NCBI GenBank assembly: GCA_018056685.1
Contig: JAGPFC010000006.1
Coordinates: 105,001 to 155,923 of the forward strand
Direction: 5' to 3'
Origin: Smithella sp.
Lineage (GTDB): Bacteria; Desulfobacterota; Syntrophia; Syntrophales; Smithellaceae
DNA length: 50,923 bases
Numbering within the stretch: the first letter of the stretch is position 1; the number at the start of each line of letters is the position of its first letter. The translations under genes were made by a program, and so were the position numbers. A model generated the notes under the pieces. It did no database searches and was not told where the DNA came from. It saw only the letters and a list, made by a program, of their open reading frames with translations. Shown in pieces: positions 1 through 8,206 of this stretch.

Positions 1-487
1 TTTCAATTTTCTGTTCCAGATCCTGGATCTGTTCGGAAAGCATGTTATAATCAACTTTCAGAGTGGTAACAAAATTTCTCATGTTTTCTATCAGCAGGTT
101 GATATGTTCGGCCAGTTCTTTGAGGTCGTCCCCTTTTCTTAATTTGATGACCACACTGAGATCCCCCTGCGTTACCTGGGCAATCGATCTTTTCAAACGG
201 TAAACGGGCCCCGCTACTTTATGTGTGATGAAGATGCTGGCGATGGAAAATACAACGATGATCAAGCCCAGTTTAGGCCAAATCGTGCTGTGCAGAAGAA
301 GCATTGCTCTTGATGCTTCAGCCTTTTCAGCAAGCGGATAGTCAAAATATAACGTATAGATATAGGGAGAAAAAATCAATACGACAAAGATAAATGTGTA
401 GAACAGCAGCAACAAAATGGTCAATAATATGTATTTTGCCTGAAATTTCTTTTCAATAAAATAGTTCCTGCGCTTTGGTAATTTCAT
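1..487 (-). CDS. HAMP-domain membrane protein, C-terminus cut by window edge
   Basis: The reverse strand is open from an ATG at 487 to the window edge, giving about 162 visible residues. A short basic start (MKLPKRRN) precedes a first membrane segment at about residues 19-42. A second hydrophobic helix lies near residues 75-92 and runs into AGPVYRLKRSI, which looks like the start of a HAMP linker. The rest is predicted helical and coiled-coil-like (LAEHINLLIENM, MLSEQIQDLEQKI). The two membrane segments are close together, leaving only a short periplasmic loop, so a large sensor domain there is unlikely. The output domain (methyl-accepting, kinase or GGDEF) lies outside the window and cannot be named. 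It follows the prepilin-like gene by 11 bp and is probably cotranscribed with it. Confidence 0.7.
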   Translation of the reverse strand, partial: MKLPKRRNYFIEKKFQAKYILLTILLLLFYTFIFVVLIFSPYIYTLYFDYPLAEKAEASRAMLLLHSTIWPKLGLIIVVFSIASIFITHKVAGPVYRLKRSIAQVTQGDLSVVIKLRKGDDLKELAEHINLLIENMRNFVTTLKVDYNMLSEQIQDLEQKIE

Positions 488-498
488 GATCAATCAGC

Positions 499-930
499 CT
501 ATTTTTTAATGTTATTCCTGGTCAGAGTTATCAGGGTTTTGTTATGATCTTTGGCGCGGGCTTTTAAAATATAATTTCCGTTGTCTAAAACATAACTTTC
601 CGGAATCAAATCTTCGGCAAGCTGGTTACAAAAATTCTTCGTGAATACCGCACCGCCGTTTTCATCGGTACAATTACTAAAATTAATACTTTCTGGATAT
701 TTGCCGTTATCAACACTGTATAGTTCAAGATTATCTCTCGCGTGATCCAGCGTGCTTTCCGCGATGGCGATTCTTGCCTTGTTCAGGTAATTACTGTAGA
801 TTGTATAGGCAATGGCGACAAGTATTCCAAAAAGAATCATGGCCACCAGTAATTCAATTAACGTAAAACCTGAAGTATTTTTAGTGATGCGGAGAGGGAA
901 AAAAGTTTTTTTCTTTTTAAATTTTTCCAT
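499..930 (-). CDS. Type IV prepilin-like protein (N-methylation motif)
   Basis: The protein has a basic leader (MEKFKKKK), then a class III signal with the cleavage site after Gly in SGFTLIELLVAM, the Glu at +5, and one long hydrophobic helix. These features define substrates of prepilin peptidase. The mature part is about 120 residues, with the usual N-terminal helix, GKYPES, and two Cys (SNCTDE and NFCNQL) that could form a disulphide, as in minor pilins or pseudopilins. The open frame extends upstream to 1122, but a strong promoter lies inside that extension (1021-1049), so a start at the ATG at 930 (or 954) fits better. No pilus assembly genes are visible nearby, so its machine (type IV pilus or type II secretion) is unknown. 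Confidence 0.8.
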   Translation of the reverse strand: MEKFKKKKTFFPLRITKNTSGFTLIELLVAMILFGILVAIAYTIYSNYLNKARIAIAESTLDHARDNLELYSVDNGKYPESINFSNCTDENGGAVFTKNFCNQLAEDLIPESYVLDNGNYILKARAKDHNKTLITLTRNNIKK

Positions 931-1020
931 TTTCGCTTCATCCCTGTTTTGCATAGCTTCAATGTACGACAAAAAACAAGTTTCCGTGAATGCGGAATAT
1001 ACTGTGAAAACTTTTGAAAA

Positions 1021-1049
1021 AGTATAAAGAAACAGACTATTTATGTCAA
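1021..1049 (-). promoter_or_regulatory. Sigma70-type promoter of the prepilin-like gene
   Basis: On the minus strand a consensus -35 box TTGACA (1044-1049) is followed after exactly 17 bp by TATACT (1021-1026). Transcription would start near 1014, leaving a leader of about 84 nt before the ATG at 930. It gives the prepilin-like and HAMP genes their own promoter within the cluster. Confidence 0.7.
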
Positions 1050-1087
1050 GCAATATTAGATTGACTATGAAGTCTTCAATTTTTGAT

Positions 1088-1570
1088 TTAGAACTCAAAA
1101 TAAAAATTGATTTGAGGCTCAATGATGATGCCGATATTTTCCAGCGTTTTTATTTTTGAGTCATCATAAATTAAATCTGTCATGGCGTTAAGAAAATCCG
1201 ATATTTGATTATCATCTGGATCGGGGCGTTGTTCGGGTGCGTTAACCATAAGTTTTTTTGAGGCGGAGAGGTTGATTTTAATATTTTTCCAGAGAGATGA
1301 ATTTTCTGAATTCTGCTTTGAAGGTCTGATTTTGTCTGGTTCTAACGCATCCAAATTATTCAGCGAAGCATTATCCTTTTTTCCGTATGCGTCAAAATGA
1401 CTGAGGTCTTGAAAGGTGTTTTTTCCCGCAACAACATCCGTAAAAAGATCTTTCTCAATGACAAAAGGTTTCCAGTTAAAAATAAATCCGGAGGCTTTTA
1501 CCGTTGAGGCCAGTGTTAAAAAGATAATCCCGATTACTGTACATAATATGATCTGAACAAAGTATTTCAT
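1088..1570 (-). CDS. Small exported protein of unknown function
   Basis: This 160-residue protein has an N-terminal signal-peptide-like segment (about residues 1-26, ending TVKASG). I recognise no domain in the rest. It is hydrophilic, with a middle region rich in Asn, Asp and Ser, then a possible helix (ISDFLNAMTDLIYDD), and ends in an aromatic stretch INFYFEF. Its ATG overlaps the amidase stop codon (ATGA, 1567-1570), so the two are probably translationally coupled and the protein may work with the amidase in the periplasm. That role is inferred from position only. Confidence 0.6.
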   Translation of the reverse strand: MKYFVQIILCTVIGIIFLTLASTVKASGFIFNWKPFVIEKDLFTDVVAGKNTFQDLSHFDAYGKKDNASLNNLDALEPDKIRPSKQNSENSSLWKNIKINLSASKKLMVNAPEQRPDPDDNQISDFLNAMTDLIYDDSKIKTLENIGIIIEPQINFYFEF

Positions 1571-3084
1571 CTCATTCTGGAATTAATCAAGGGGACCTTG
1601 ATTGTTTTACCGTAAAAAAGGGGTTCGGAAATGTCCATCTCATTGATCTTGAGTAATTCTGACAATGTTGTTGAATTATTTTTCGCGATTATCGACAAAT
1701 TCTCCCCTTCTTTGACTGTGTAAAGTTTAAAGGCTTTCTTCCGTGTTTGTGAGCGATCGCTTTCATCAACGGGAACGATAATTTTCTGACCGACAAAAAC
1801 GATATCGTCCAGTTTCATATTATTTAACTTTAAAAGTGTTCCAATTTTTGTATGGACGCTGTTCGCTATGGAAAAAAGAGTATCGCCTCTTTTAATGATG
1901 TATTCTGTCGTGGCAATTTTGAAATCACTCTCAGGTTCTTTGCCGTTTTCTCCAAAATAATCTTTTATAGAGTCTGCTATCGCTATGGCCAGATCTTTTT
2001 GAAAACTGTGTTTCTTCAAAAGACGTTCTTCGTGCGAGTTGGATATAAAAGCCGTTTCAATCAAAACCGCCGGAATATCAGGCAGCTTTAGAACACGGAA
2101 GGGGGCCTCCTGCACAGTCTCGAATTTCAGGCAATTCACCGAATTGAGCTGTTTCATTAAAAATCCGGCATAGATTTTAGATAAATTAATCGTGTCCGTT
2201 TGAAACATGTTCATAAGGATTTGATTGGATTCATTATTGCCTTCGCTGTCGGGAACGCCACCCAGGATATCGGCCAGATTTTCATTTCTGGCCAGCAGTT
2301 TCGCGGCTTCATTGCTCGCGGCACCGGTGGAAAGACAATACACGGAAGCGCCTTTGGCGCTGCGGCTTCTTTCCGCGTCGGCATGAACACTGATAAAGAG
2401 GGCGGCTCCCAATTTCTTTGCTTTTTGCAGACGTTTTGTGAAAGAAACGTAATAATCGCCTTCCCGTGTTAAAACAGCGCGGTAACCGGACATTTTGTTG
2501 ATAACCTTCTTCATTTCACGACTGATGGCCAGCACAATATCCTTTTCATAGGTTCCGTTTTTTCCAACAGCGCCCGGATCATCACCGCCGTGTCCGGGAT
2601 CAATGACGATAATTTTCTTTTTTTTCAGTTCCGGTATTCTCTCCGGTATCTTTTCTTCCGAAACAATTTGTTCCAGGAAAATATCAATCACAACCCGGTC
2701 GGGTTTATCCTGAAATTTCTTTAATTTGAAAATTTCAACTCTGTGGTGTTTGGCAAGCATAAACTTCACCAGGATCATATCGTCGTCCAGGCTGTAGAAA
2801 TTGATTTTCTTGATGCCGGGTTTATTAATGTGCATTTGGGAAGGAATGGACTTGTTCAGAGATGACTGCTTAAAGTTCACAATAAGAAGATTGTCTCCTT
2901 CTTTAAAATCATAGTCAGGCGTTCCATCGACGTCCAGAACAATTCTGGTATGGTCAGGCGCCGTCCAGTGACGCACATTCAATATTTCTGTCCCTGCGTA
3001 ACAATGGGTGGAAGTCATGAACACAATGAAAAATATCAGGACAGACGTCATGATTTTGAAAATATTTATCTCTCTGAAAATCAT
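1567..3084 (-). CDS. N-acetylmuramoyl-L-alanine amidase (AMIN, Amidase_3, two LysM)
   Basis: This periplasmic enzyme cleaves the amide bond between N-acetylmuramic acid and the stem peptide in peptidoglycan, usually during daughter-cell separation. A signal segment covers residues 1-30, then an AMIN localisation domain (about 33-138). The zinc amidase domain (about 157-376) has the metal-binding residues in IDPGHGG (His165), Glu180 and SVHADA (His234), and the catalytic Glu343 in LIETAF. Two LysM peptidoglycan-binding modules follow (about 394-437 and 454-498). The order AMIN-Amidase_3 matches AmiC; the C-terminal LysM pair is a common variation outside enterobacteria. No clear Shine-Dalgarno precedes the ATG at 3084, so the start could be the internal ATG at residue 12. 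Confidence 0.93.
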   Translation of the reverse strand: MIFREINIFKIMTSVLIFFIVFMTSTHCYAGTEILNVRHWTAPDHTRIVLDVDGTPDYDFKEGDNLLIVNFKQSSLNKSIPSQMHINKPGIKKINFYSLDDDMILVKFMLAKHHRVEIFKLKKFQDKPDRVVIDIFLEQIVSEEKIPERIPELKKKKIIVIDPGHGGDDPGAVGKNGTYEKDIVLAISREMKKVINKMSGYRAVLTREGDYYVSFTKRLQKAKKLGAALFISVHADAERSRSAKGASVYCLSTGAASNEAAKLLARNENLADILGGVPDSEGNNESNQILMNMFQTDTINLSKIYAGFLMKQLNSVNCLKFETVQEAPFRVLKLPDIPAVLIETAFISNSHEERLLKKHSFQKDLAIAIADSIKDYFGENGKEPESDFKIATTEYIIKRGDTLFSIANSVHTKIGTLLKLNNMKLDDIVFVGQKIIVPVDESDRSQTRKKAFKLYTVKEGENLSIIAKNNSTTLSELLKINEMDISEPLFYGKTIKVPLINSRMR

Positions 3085-3343
3085 GTTTTATTAATAACAA
3101 ATTTGCCGCATAACTGCAACTGTTAGGTAGAAAAGATATTGACAAGCTTCTAATATAGTGTCATTTTCTCCTCAAAAAGTTATGCCAATCCGCTTTTTGG
3201 GATTAAGTTTATTGACACAGCCTGCTCCGGTGAAGGCCCGGGTGGTGGACTTCTTCAACATATGATTTGTGTGCCTGCGGAGCCTCTTCCCGCCGCGTTA
3301 TCCTTTGAAATCGGAATGGTATTAAAAAAGATTGAGCATATTG

Positions 3344-4888
3344 ATGCAGGAAAATATTTTTAAAAAAGCTTTGTTGAATCCGGATCAGTTTCCGGTGACC
3401 TGGGAACTGGTGCCGGGTCGGGGGGCCTGGGAAGCGGCGCAGGACAAGGCCATCGCTCTGGCTGGACAGGCCGCAACGGGAGGAAAGATTTCCGCGTTGA
3501 CGTTGACGGACAATCCCGGCGGTACGCCGGCGATGTCCGCTGATTACATGGGCGGTGAGATTGTGAAACTGGGTATTGAACCGCTTGTTCATGTCACCTG
3601 CAAGGATAAAAACCGCAATCAGCTGGAAAGTCAGCTCTACGCTATGGATCGCTCCGGTGTCCGGAATATTCTGGTGATGAGCGGCGATTATCCCGTGTCC
3701 GGTTTTCAGGGAAGACCGGCGCCGGTCTTTGATCTGGATCCGGTTCATGTCCTGCAACTGATCTCGGCGATGAACCGGGGCTTGGAATATCCGGGAATGA
3801 AGGGTGTCATCCGTCACCAACCGAGCGACTTTTTTGCCGGAGCGGTTGTTTCTCCTTTCAAAGCCACCGAGGCGGAACAGATGGCTCAGTATTACAAACT
3901 GAAAAAGAAAATCGCCGCCGGCGCGCAATTCGTCATCACCCAGCTCGGATATGACGCCCGCAAATTTCATGAAGTCCTTCTGTTCATGAAGCAAAATAAT
4001 TTGAACGTTCCGTTGGTGGGTAATATTTACATTCTTCCATACGGCGCGGCCAGAATGATGAATCACAATGAACTGCCCGGCTCGGTTGTTACGGACAAAC
4101 TGCTTGCGGAAATTGACCGGGAAAGAAACGATCCTGATAAGGGAGCAACAGCAAGAACTCTGCGTGCCGCGAGAATGTACGCGATCCTGAAAGGGATGGG
4201 TTTCAGTGGCGTGCATATCGGCGGTCACAACATCCAGTATGAACAGGTGGAAAAGATCATTGCTCAGGGAGAAGAGCTGGTTGCGCAATGGCCTGATCTG
4301 ATCCGATATTTTGATTTTCCGATGGAGAAGGGTTTTTATTACTATGAACGCGATACGGCGACAGGCTTGAACAAAGGCAATCCCGTGGAAAGAAAAAACA
4401 GGCCGCCGGACGTGAAGGTGGAGAGCATCCATGGTTTCTCGAACTTCTTTCATCACCTGATGTTTGAACCGGATAAAAAATTATATGGTTTGATGAAAGG
4501 CTTATGTGCCAGGGTTACCGGCACCAAAACGGAAGCTTTATTTCACAAGCTGGAACACCTGAGCAAGGTGATATTGTATGACTGCAGGGATTGCGGCGAC
4601 TGCGCTCTGATCGATCTGGCTTATGTCTGCCCGATGTCGCAGTGCCCGAAAAATCAGCGCAACGGAGCCTGTGGCGGCAGTTTAAATGGATGGTGCGAAG
4701 TCTATCCGGGCAAGCGGCACTGTGTATATGTCCGCGCCTATGTCAGGTTAAAAAAACAAAACGAAGAGGCCAACCTGGAAAAAAATCTCATTCCTCCCTG
4801 TAACTGGGATCTTTACCAGACATCGTCGTGGATAAATTTCTATCTGGGCAAGGACCATCAGGCTCAAAAACGAGAGGTGTTAAAATGA
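3344..4888 (+). CDS. metF: Methylenetetrahydrofolate reductase with C-terminal MetV-type zinc domain
   Basis: The N-terminal ~300 residues are a MetF TIM barrel that reduces 5,10-methylene-THF to 5-methyl-THF (VTWELVPGRG near the start; LVHVTCKDKNRNQLESQL; NILVMSGDYP; AQFVITQLGYD). The C-terminal part carries a Cys-rich block (CRDCGDC, then CPMSQCPKNQRNGACGG and WCEVYPGKRHC, about residues 413-465). It resembles MetV, the separate zinc/iron-sulfur partner of MetF in acetogens, so the two appear fused here. The ORF can open at TTG 3332, but ATG 3344 has a weak GAG seven bases upstream and is preferred. The stop overlaps the start of the Ack-PduL gene (ATGA at 4885-4888), so the pair is probably coupled. 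The role is the methyl branch of the Wood-Ljungdahl pathway in either direction; the electron donor is unknown. Confidence 0.9.
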   Translation: MQENIFKKALLNPDQFPVTWELVPGRGAWEAAQDKAIALAGQAATGGKISALTLTDNPGGTPAMSADYMGGEIVKLGIEPLVHVTCKDKNRNQLESQLYAMDRSGVRNILVMSGDYPVSGFQGRPAPVFDLDPVHVLQLISAMNRGLEYPGMKGVIRHQPSDFFAGAVVSPFKATEAEQMAQYYKLKKKIAAGAQFVITQLGYDARKFHEVLLFMKQNNLNVPLVGNIYILPYGAARMMNHNELPGSVVTDKLLAEIDRERNDPDKGATARTLRAARMYAILKGMGFSGVHIGGHNIQYEQVEKIIAQGEELVAQWPDLIRYFDFPMEKGFYYYERDTATGLNKGNPVERKNRPPDVKVESIHGFSNFFHHLMFEPDKKLYGLMKGLCARVTGTKTEALFHKLEHLSKVILYDCRDCGDCALIDLAYVCPMSQCPKNQRNGACGGSLNGWCEVYPGKRHCVYVRAYVRLKKQNEEANLEKNLIPPCNWDLYQTSSWINFYLGKDHQAQKREVLK

Positions 4889-6711
4889 AAGTACTGGTCA
4901 TCAACAGCGGCAGTTCTTCGCTTAAGTACGAGCTTTTCGATCTTGATACGGAAGCTTCTCTGATGAGCGGCGCCGTTTCCCGCATCGGTCTGGATGGAGC
5001 GCAACATCATTGTGCCTGCGGCGACAATGAAAGCTCCCAAAATATAGAAGCGCCGGATCACAGCACCGCACTGGTTTTTATTCTGAAAGCGCTCACAGAC
5101 ATTGAACACGCGCCCATTAAGAAACTTTCTGAAATCGGCGCGGTGGCGCATAGAATCGGTCACGGCGGAATGCTTTATCGCGGTCCGGTGGTGATTGATC
5201 AAAACGTCATTGACGAAATCCGGCGGCTCATCCCGCTGATGCCGCTGCATCATCCCGCCATGCTTACCGGTATTGAAGCCTGTCGAAAAGTTTTGCCGGA
5301 CATTCCGCATGTGGCCGTTTTTGACACGTCCTTTCACAGCAAGATTCCGGAAGAAGCGGCTATTTACGGTCTTCCCCATGAAATTTCCGGGAAGGGTATC
5401 AGAAAGTTCGGCTTCCACGGCAATTCTCATGAATATGTCGCGCTGAAGGCCGCCGAGTATCTGGAGACGCCGCTCAGAAGGCTGAATATCATTTCCTGCC
5501 ATCTGGGTAACGGCGCCAGTGTCTGCGCCATCCAGCGGGGACATTCCATTGATACCAGCATGGGATTCAGTCCGCTGGAAGGGCTGATCATGGGGACACG
5601 TGTCGGTGACCTTGACCCCGGAATCATTCCTTATCTGATGCGTGAACAGAAACTGAGCATTGACGAACTGGATCAAATGCTGAACAACAAAAGTGGACTG
5701 CTGGGTATTTCCGGCGTCAGTTCCGACATGCGGGAACTGATTGCCGCCGCAGAGAATAACAACGCCCGTGCTCTCCTGGCCATCAAGGCGTTTTGCTACC
5801 GCATCAAAAAATATATCGGAGCGTATCACGGCATTCTGGGAGGAACGGACGCGCTTATTTTTACAGGCGGCATCGGGGAAAACAGTCGCGGCATACGCGT
5901 CCGTTGCATACAGGGGCTGGAAAAAATCGGTTTTGCCGCGGACGTGGTGCGTAATGAACGGTGCAGAGTGAGTGATGCCAGTCCGGTCTGCGAAATCAGT
6001 GCGCGTTACTCGAATGTTCATATTCTGGTTATCGCAACGGATGAAGAACTGATGATTGCCCGGCAGTGCGCCCGGGCGCTGGATTACAAAAAATCCATCA
6101 AACATGATGTGTTGGCTACGGACAAAAGACCGATTCGCATTTCTGTTTCGGTGCGCCATGCGCATCTGAGCACAACGGACGTGGAAACGCTTTTCGGGCC
6201 GGGACACAGGCTGACGGCGAAATCCCCTCTTTACATCGACAGCGAATTTGCCGCCAATGAAACCGTCAATCTTGTCGGTCCGCGCGGCAGAGTCAATAAC
6301 GTCCGAATCATCGGACCGGAACGAGCCAGAACGCAGGTGGAAATATCGCGTACCGAAGAATTTCAACTGGGTATCAACGCGCCCATCCGCGAATCGGGAG
6401 ACCTAGAGGGTTCTCCCGGAATTATTCTGGAGGGACCTGCCGGGCGTGTCGAACTTCCGGAAGGTGTCATATGCGCGATGCGGCATATCCACATGACACC
6501 GGAAGACGCCGAAAATTACGGCGTGAAGGACAAAGACATCGTCATGGTGAGCATTGAAGGAGAGCGTGAGCTTATTTTCGGCGACGTTCTGGTCCGCGTC
6601 AAGCCAAACTATAAACTGGAAATGCATATCGACACGGATGAAGCCAACGCGGCCGAAATGCCGCCGGTTTCCCAGGGTTATCTGGTGCGTATCGAATCGC
6701 GCAACAGATAA
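4885..6711 (+). CDS. ackA-pduL: Acetate kinase-PduL phosphotransacylase fusion
   Basis: The 608-residue protein joins two enzymes. Residues 1 to about 405 are an acetate kinase: NSGSSSLKY at the nucleotide end, VAHRIGHGG, the catalytic Asp in VFDTSFH, FGFHGNSH, HLGNGAS, DTSMGFSPLEG, MGTRVGDLDPG and IATDEEL. Residues about 413-608 are a PduL-type phosphate acyltransferase with its two His-rich zinc motifs (VRHAHLS and MRHIHMTPEDA). Together they would carry out acetyl-CoA + Pi to acetyl-phosphate + CoA, then ATP and acetate, reversibly. No shell-targeting peptide or microcompartment gene is seen, so it is probably cytosolic. The start is ATG 4885, with GAGAGGTG just upstream and an overlap with the metF stop. 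Acyl specificity (acetate versus propionate) is inferred. Confidence 0.93.
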   Translation: MKVLVINSGSSSLKYELFDLDTEASLMSGAVSRIGLDGAQHHCACGDNESSQNIEAPDHSTALVFILKALTDIEHAPIKKLSEIGAVAHRIGHGGMLYRGPVVIDQNVIDEIRRLIPLMPLHHPAMLTGIEACRKVLPDIPHVAVFDTSFHSKIPEEAAIYGLPHEISGKGIRKFGFHGNSHEYVALKAAEYLETPLRRLNIISCHLGNGASVCAIQRGHSIDTSMGFSPLEGLIMGTRVGDLDPGIIPYLMREQKLSIDELDQMLNNKSGLLGISGVSSDMRELIAAAENNNARALLAIKAFCYRIKKYIGAYHGILGGTDALIFTGGIGENSRGIRVRCIQGLEKIGFAADVVRNERCRVSDASPVCEISARYSNVHILVIATDEELMIARQCARALDYKKSIKHDVLATDKRPIRISVSVRHAHLSTTDVETLFGPGHRLTAKSPLYIDSEFAANETVNLVGPRGRVNNVRIIGPERARTQVEISRTEEFQLGINAPIRESGDLEGSPGIILEGPAGRVELPEGVICAMRHIHMTPEDAENYGVKDKDIVMVSIEGERELIFGDVLVRVKPNYKLEMHIDTDEANAAEMPPVSQGYLVRIESRNR

Positions 6712-6745
6712 TCAAAATATCATAGAAGAGAGGCTGAAAATAAAC

Positions 6746-6776
6746 CAGCCCCGCAAAGGAATAAAATGCGGGGCTG
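6746..6776. terminator. Hairpin terminator between convergent genes
   Basis: Arms CAGCCCCGCA (6746-6755) and TGCGGGGCTG (6767-6776) form a perfect GC-rich 10-bp stem with an 11-nt loop. An interrupted T-rich run follows on the plus strand, ending in seven T. It lies between the Ack-PduL stop and the convergent CFI-box gene and may serve both strands, more clearly the plus strand. Confidence 0.75.
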
Positions 6777-6802
6777 TCATTTTATATTCAGTTTTTTTTG
6801 AG

Positions 6803-8092
6803 TTATCGCGTTCTCAACTTTTCCGGACGGAACCGTAAAAAAAGAAGTGATGAGAGAAGAATCCCGATCATGACGAATGGCAGGCAGCCGGAAATCAGCA
6901 ATGCCGCAAAACCGATTAAAGGGTACAGTGCCAACTGTACCGCGATTTTTAACAGAGGTTTGTCCTGAATGTATTTTGCGGCAAGGGGGCCATTTTGATA
7001 ATACCAGACGACAAACTGTCGCCCCCGGGCATGGGTCAATAAATACCGGTCGCGGAATTGACGCAGAATTTTCACCTGGCCGGCCAGCGGCGATCCGAAC
7101 GCCGCCGTGGCAATAAAACACGGGCCGTCATCAACGCTTTCATGCACATACCGCGTGGTTACGCTGAAGGTATCGGATACGCCGGCAATGGTCAACGTGG
7201 CATCCGTTGTCGTTTCGAAATCACCGGAGGAGACCACCCGAACCGTTACTGTATCGCCGTTATTCACTTCGCCGTCCTCACTGGTGTAATCACCGTCGTT
7301 GATGGAATAGGTGCCGCCGGTGATGGAGACCGGAGCAGCCGCATGTATCCCGGATACGGTGATCGTGTTGGACGTATAGGTCGTGTTCAACGCTGCATGC
7401 GTTTGATCGGTAAAGGTGAACGGATCCGGCGGGGTGTCCGGCTTGGTGGTGACGCTGAATGTGTCGGAAAAACCGCCAATCGTTAGTGTTGCATCCGTTT
7501 TCGTGAAATAGCTCGCCGATGAGGTTTGCCGGACTGTTACGATATCCCCGTTATCCACCAAGCCATGATTACTGGTGTAATCTCCACCGTTAATGGAGTA
7601 GGTCCCGCCGATGATAGAAATCGATACGGCTGTGCATTGTCCCGGTTCAGCAGTACAGGATACGGTGATTGCATTCGATGTGATGGTCGTATTTAATTCT
7701 ACATTGGTCTGATCCGTGAAGGAGAACATCACCGTGGTGACACTGAAGGTGTCGGAGACACCTCCGATGGTGAGTGTTGTATCTGTTTTTGTCGCGAAGT
7801 TTTCTGATGAAGTTTGCCTCACGTTTACCGTATCCCCATTATTGACTGTTCCATTTGCGGTTGTGTAGTCACCCCCATTGATGGAGTAGGCCCCGCCTGT
7901 AATGGAAACGGGAGCTGCCGTATCAATGCCGGTTACAGTAATGGCGTTGGAAGTAACCACTGTGCTCACGGCCACGCGTGTCTGGTCGGTAAAGATGAAT
8001 GTTTCGGGTGTGGTGTCAGCAAAAAGCATGTTACAGTAAAAAAAGCTGTAAAACAATGCCATCAAAATCATGATCCCTTTCTTCATCCGCAT
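6803..8092 (-). CDS. Exported protein with three Ig-like repeats and a CFI-box C-terminal region
   Basis: After a signal peptide (residues 1-26) come three tandem modules of about 95 residues sharing FTDQT, SNAITV, a TGGxYSINxGDYT core, VNNGDTVxVR and LTIGGxSDTFSVTT. They look like bacterial Ig-like surface domains. The last 105 residues begin at Cys325 with CFIATAAFGS, then an amphipathic segment (LRQFRDRYLLTHARGR) and hydrophobic helices ending in a basic tail (RFRPEKLRTR). This is the pattern known as the CFI-box C-terminal domain, found on secreted deltaproteobacterial proteins and probably a sorting or membrane-anchoring signal. AAGGAG lies six bases before the ATG. The function is unknown; surface display is inferred. 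Confidence 0.8.
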   Translation of the reverse strand: MRMKKGIMILMALFYSFFYCNMLFADTTPETFIFTDQTRVAVSTVVTSNAITVTGIDTAAPVSITGGAYSINGGDYTTANGTVNNGDTVNVRQTSSENFATKTDTTLTIGGVSDTFSVTTVMFSFTDQTNVELNTTITSNAITVSCTAEPGQCTAVSISIIGGTYSINGGDYTSNHGLVDNGDIVTVRQTSSASYFTKTDATLTIGGFSDTFSVTTKPDTPPDPFTFTDQTHAALNTTYTSNTITVSGIHAAAPVSITGGTYSINDGDYTSEDGEVNNGDTVTVRVVSSGDFETTTDATLTIAGVSDTFSVTTRYVHESVDDGPCFIATAAFGSPLAGQVKILRQFRDRYLLTHARGRQFVVWYYQNGPLAAKYIQDKPLLKIAVQLALYPLIGFAALLISGCLPFVMIGILLSSLLFLRFRPEKLRTR

Positions 8093-8206
8093 ATTTCTCC
8101 TTTTGTGTTCTCATATTTTCTACTTTAAGGTGCTATCCTTGCGTTAAATTCCCGATAAAACTCCTTCTAAGCATCATGTTGTCCATAAAAGAGCTCATGA
8201 GTTTTG

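Noticed and set aside
3139..3217. TTGACA sequences upstream of metF
   Set aside because: Neither the box at 3139 nor the one at 3212 has an acceptable -10 at 16-18 bp, so no promoter is called.
3209..4456. Minus-strand open frame of 415 codons opposite metF
   Set aside because: It lies fully opposite a gene with clear MetF motifs, has no ribosome site and a His/Arg-rich composition typical of an antisense shadow.
4864..6366. Minus-strand open frame of 500 codons opposite Ack-PduL
   Set aside because: It is an antisense shadow of a gene with both acetate kinase and PduL motifs.
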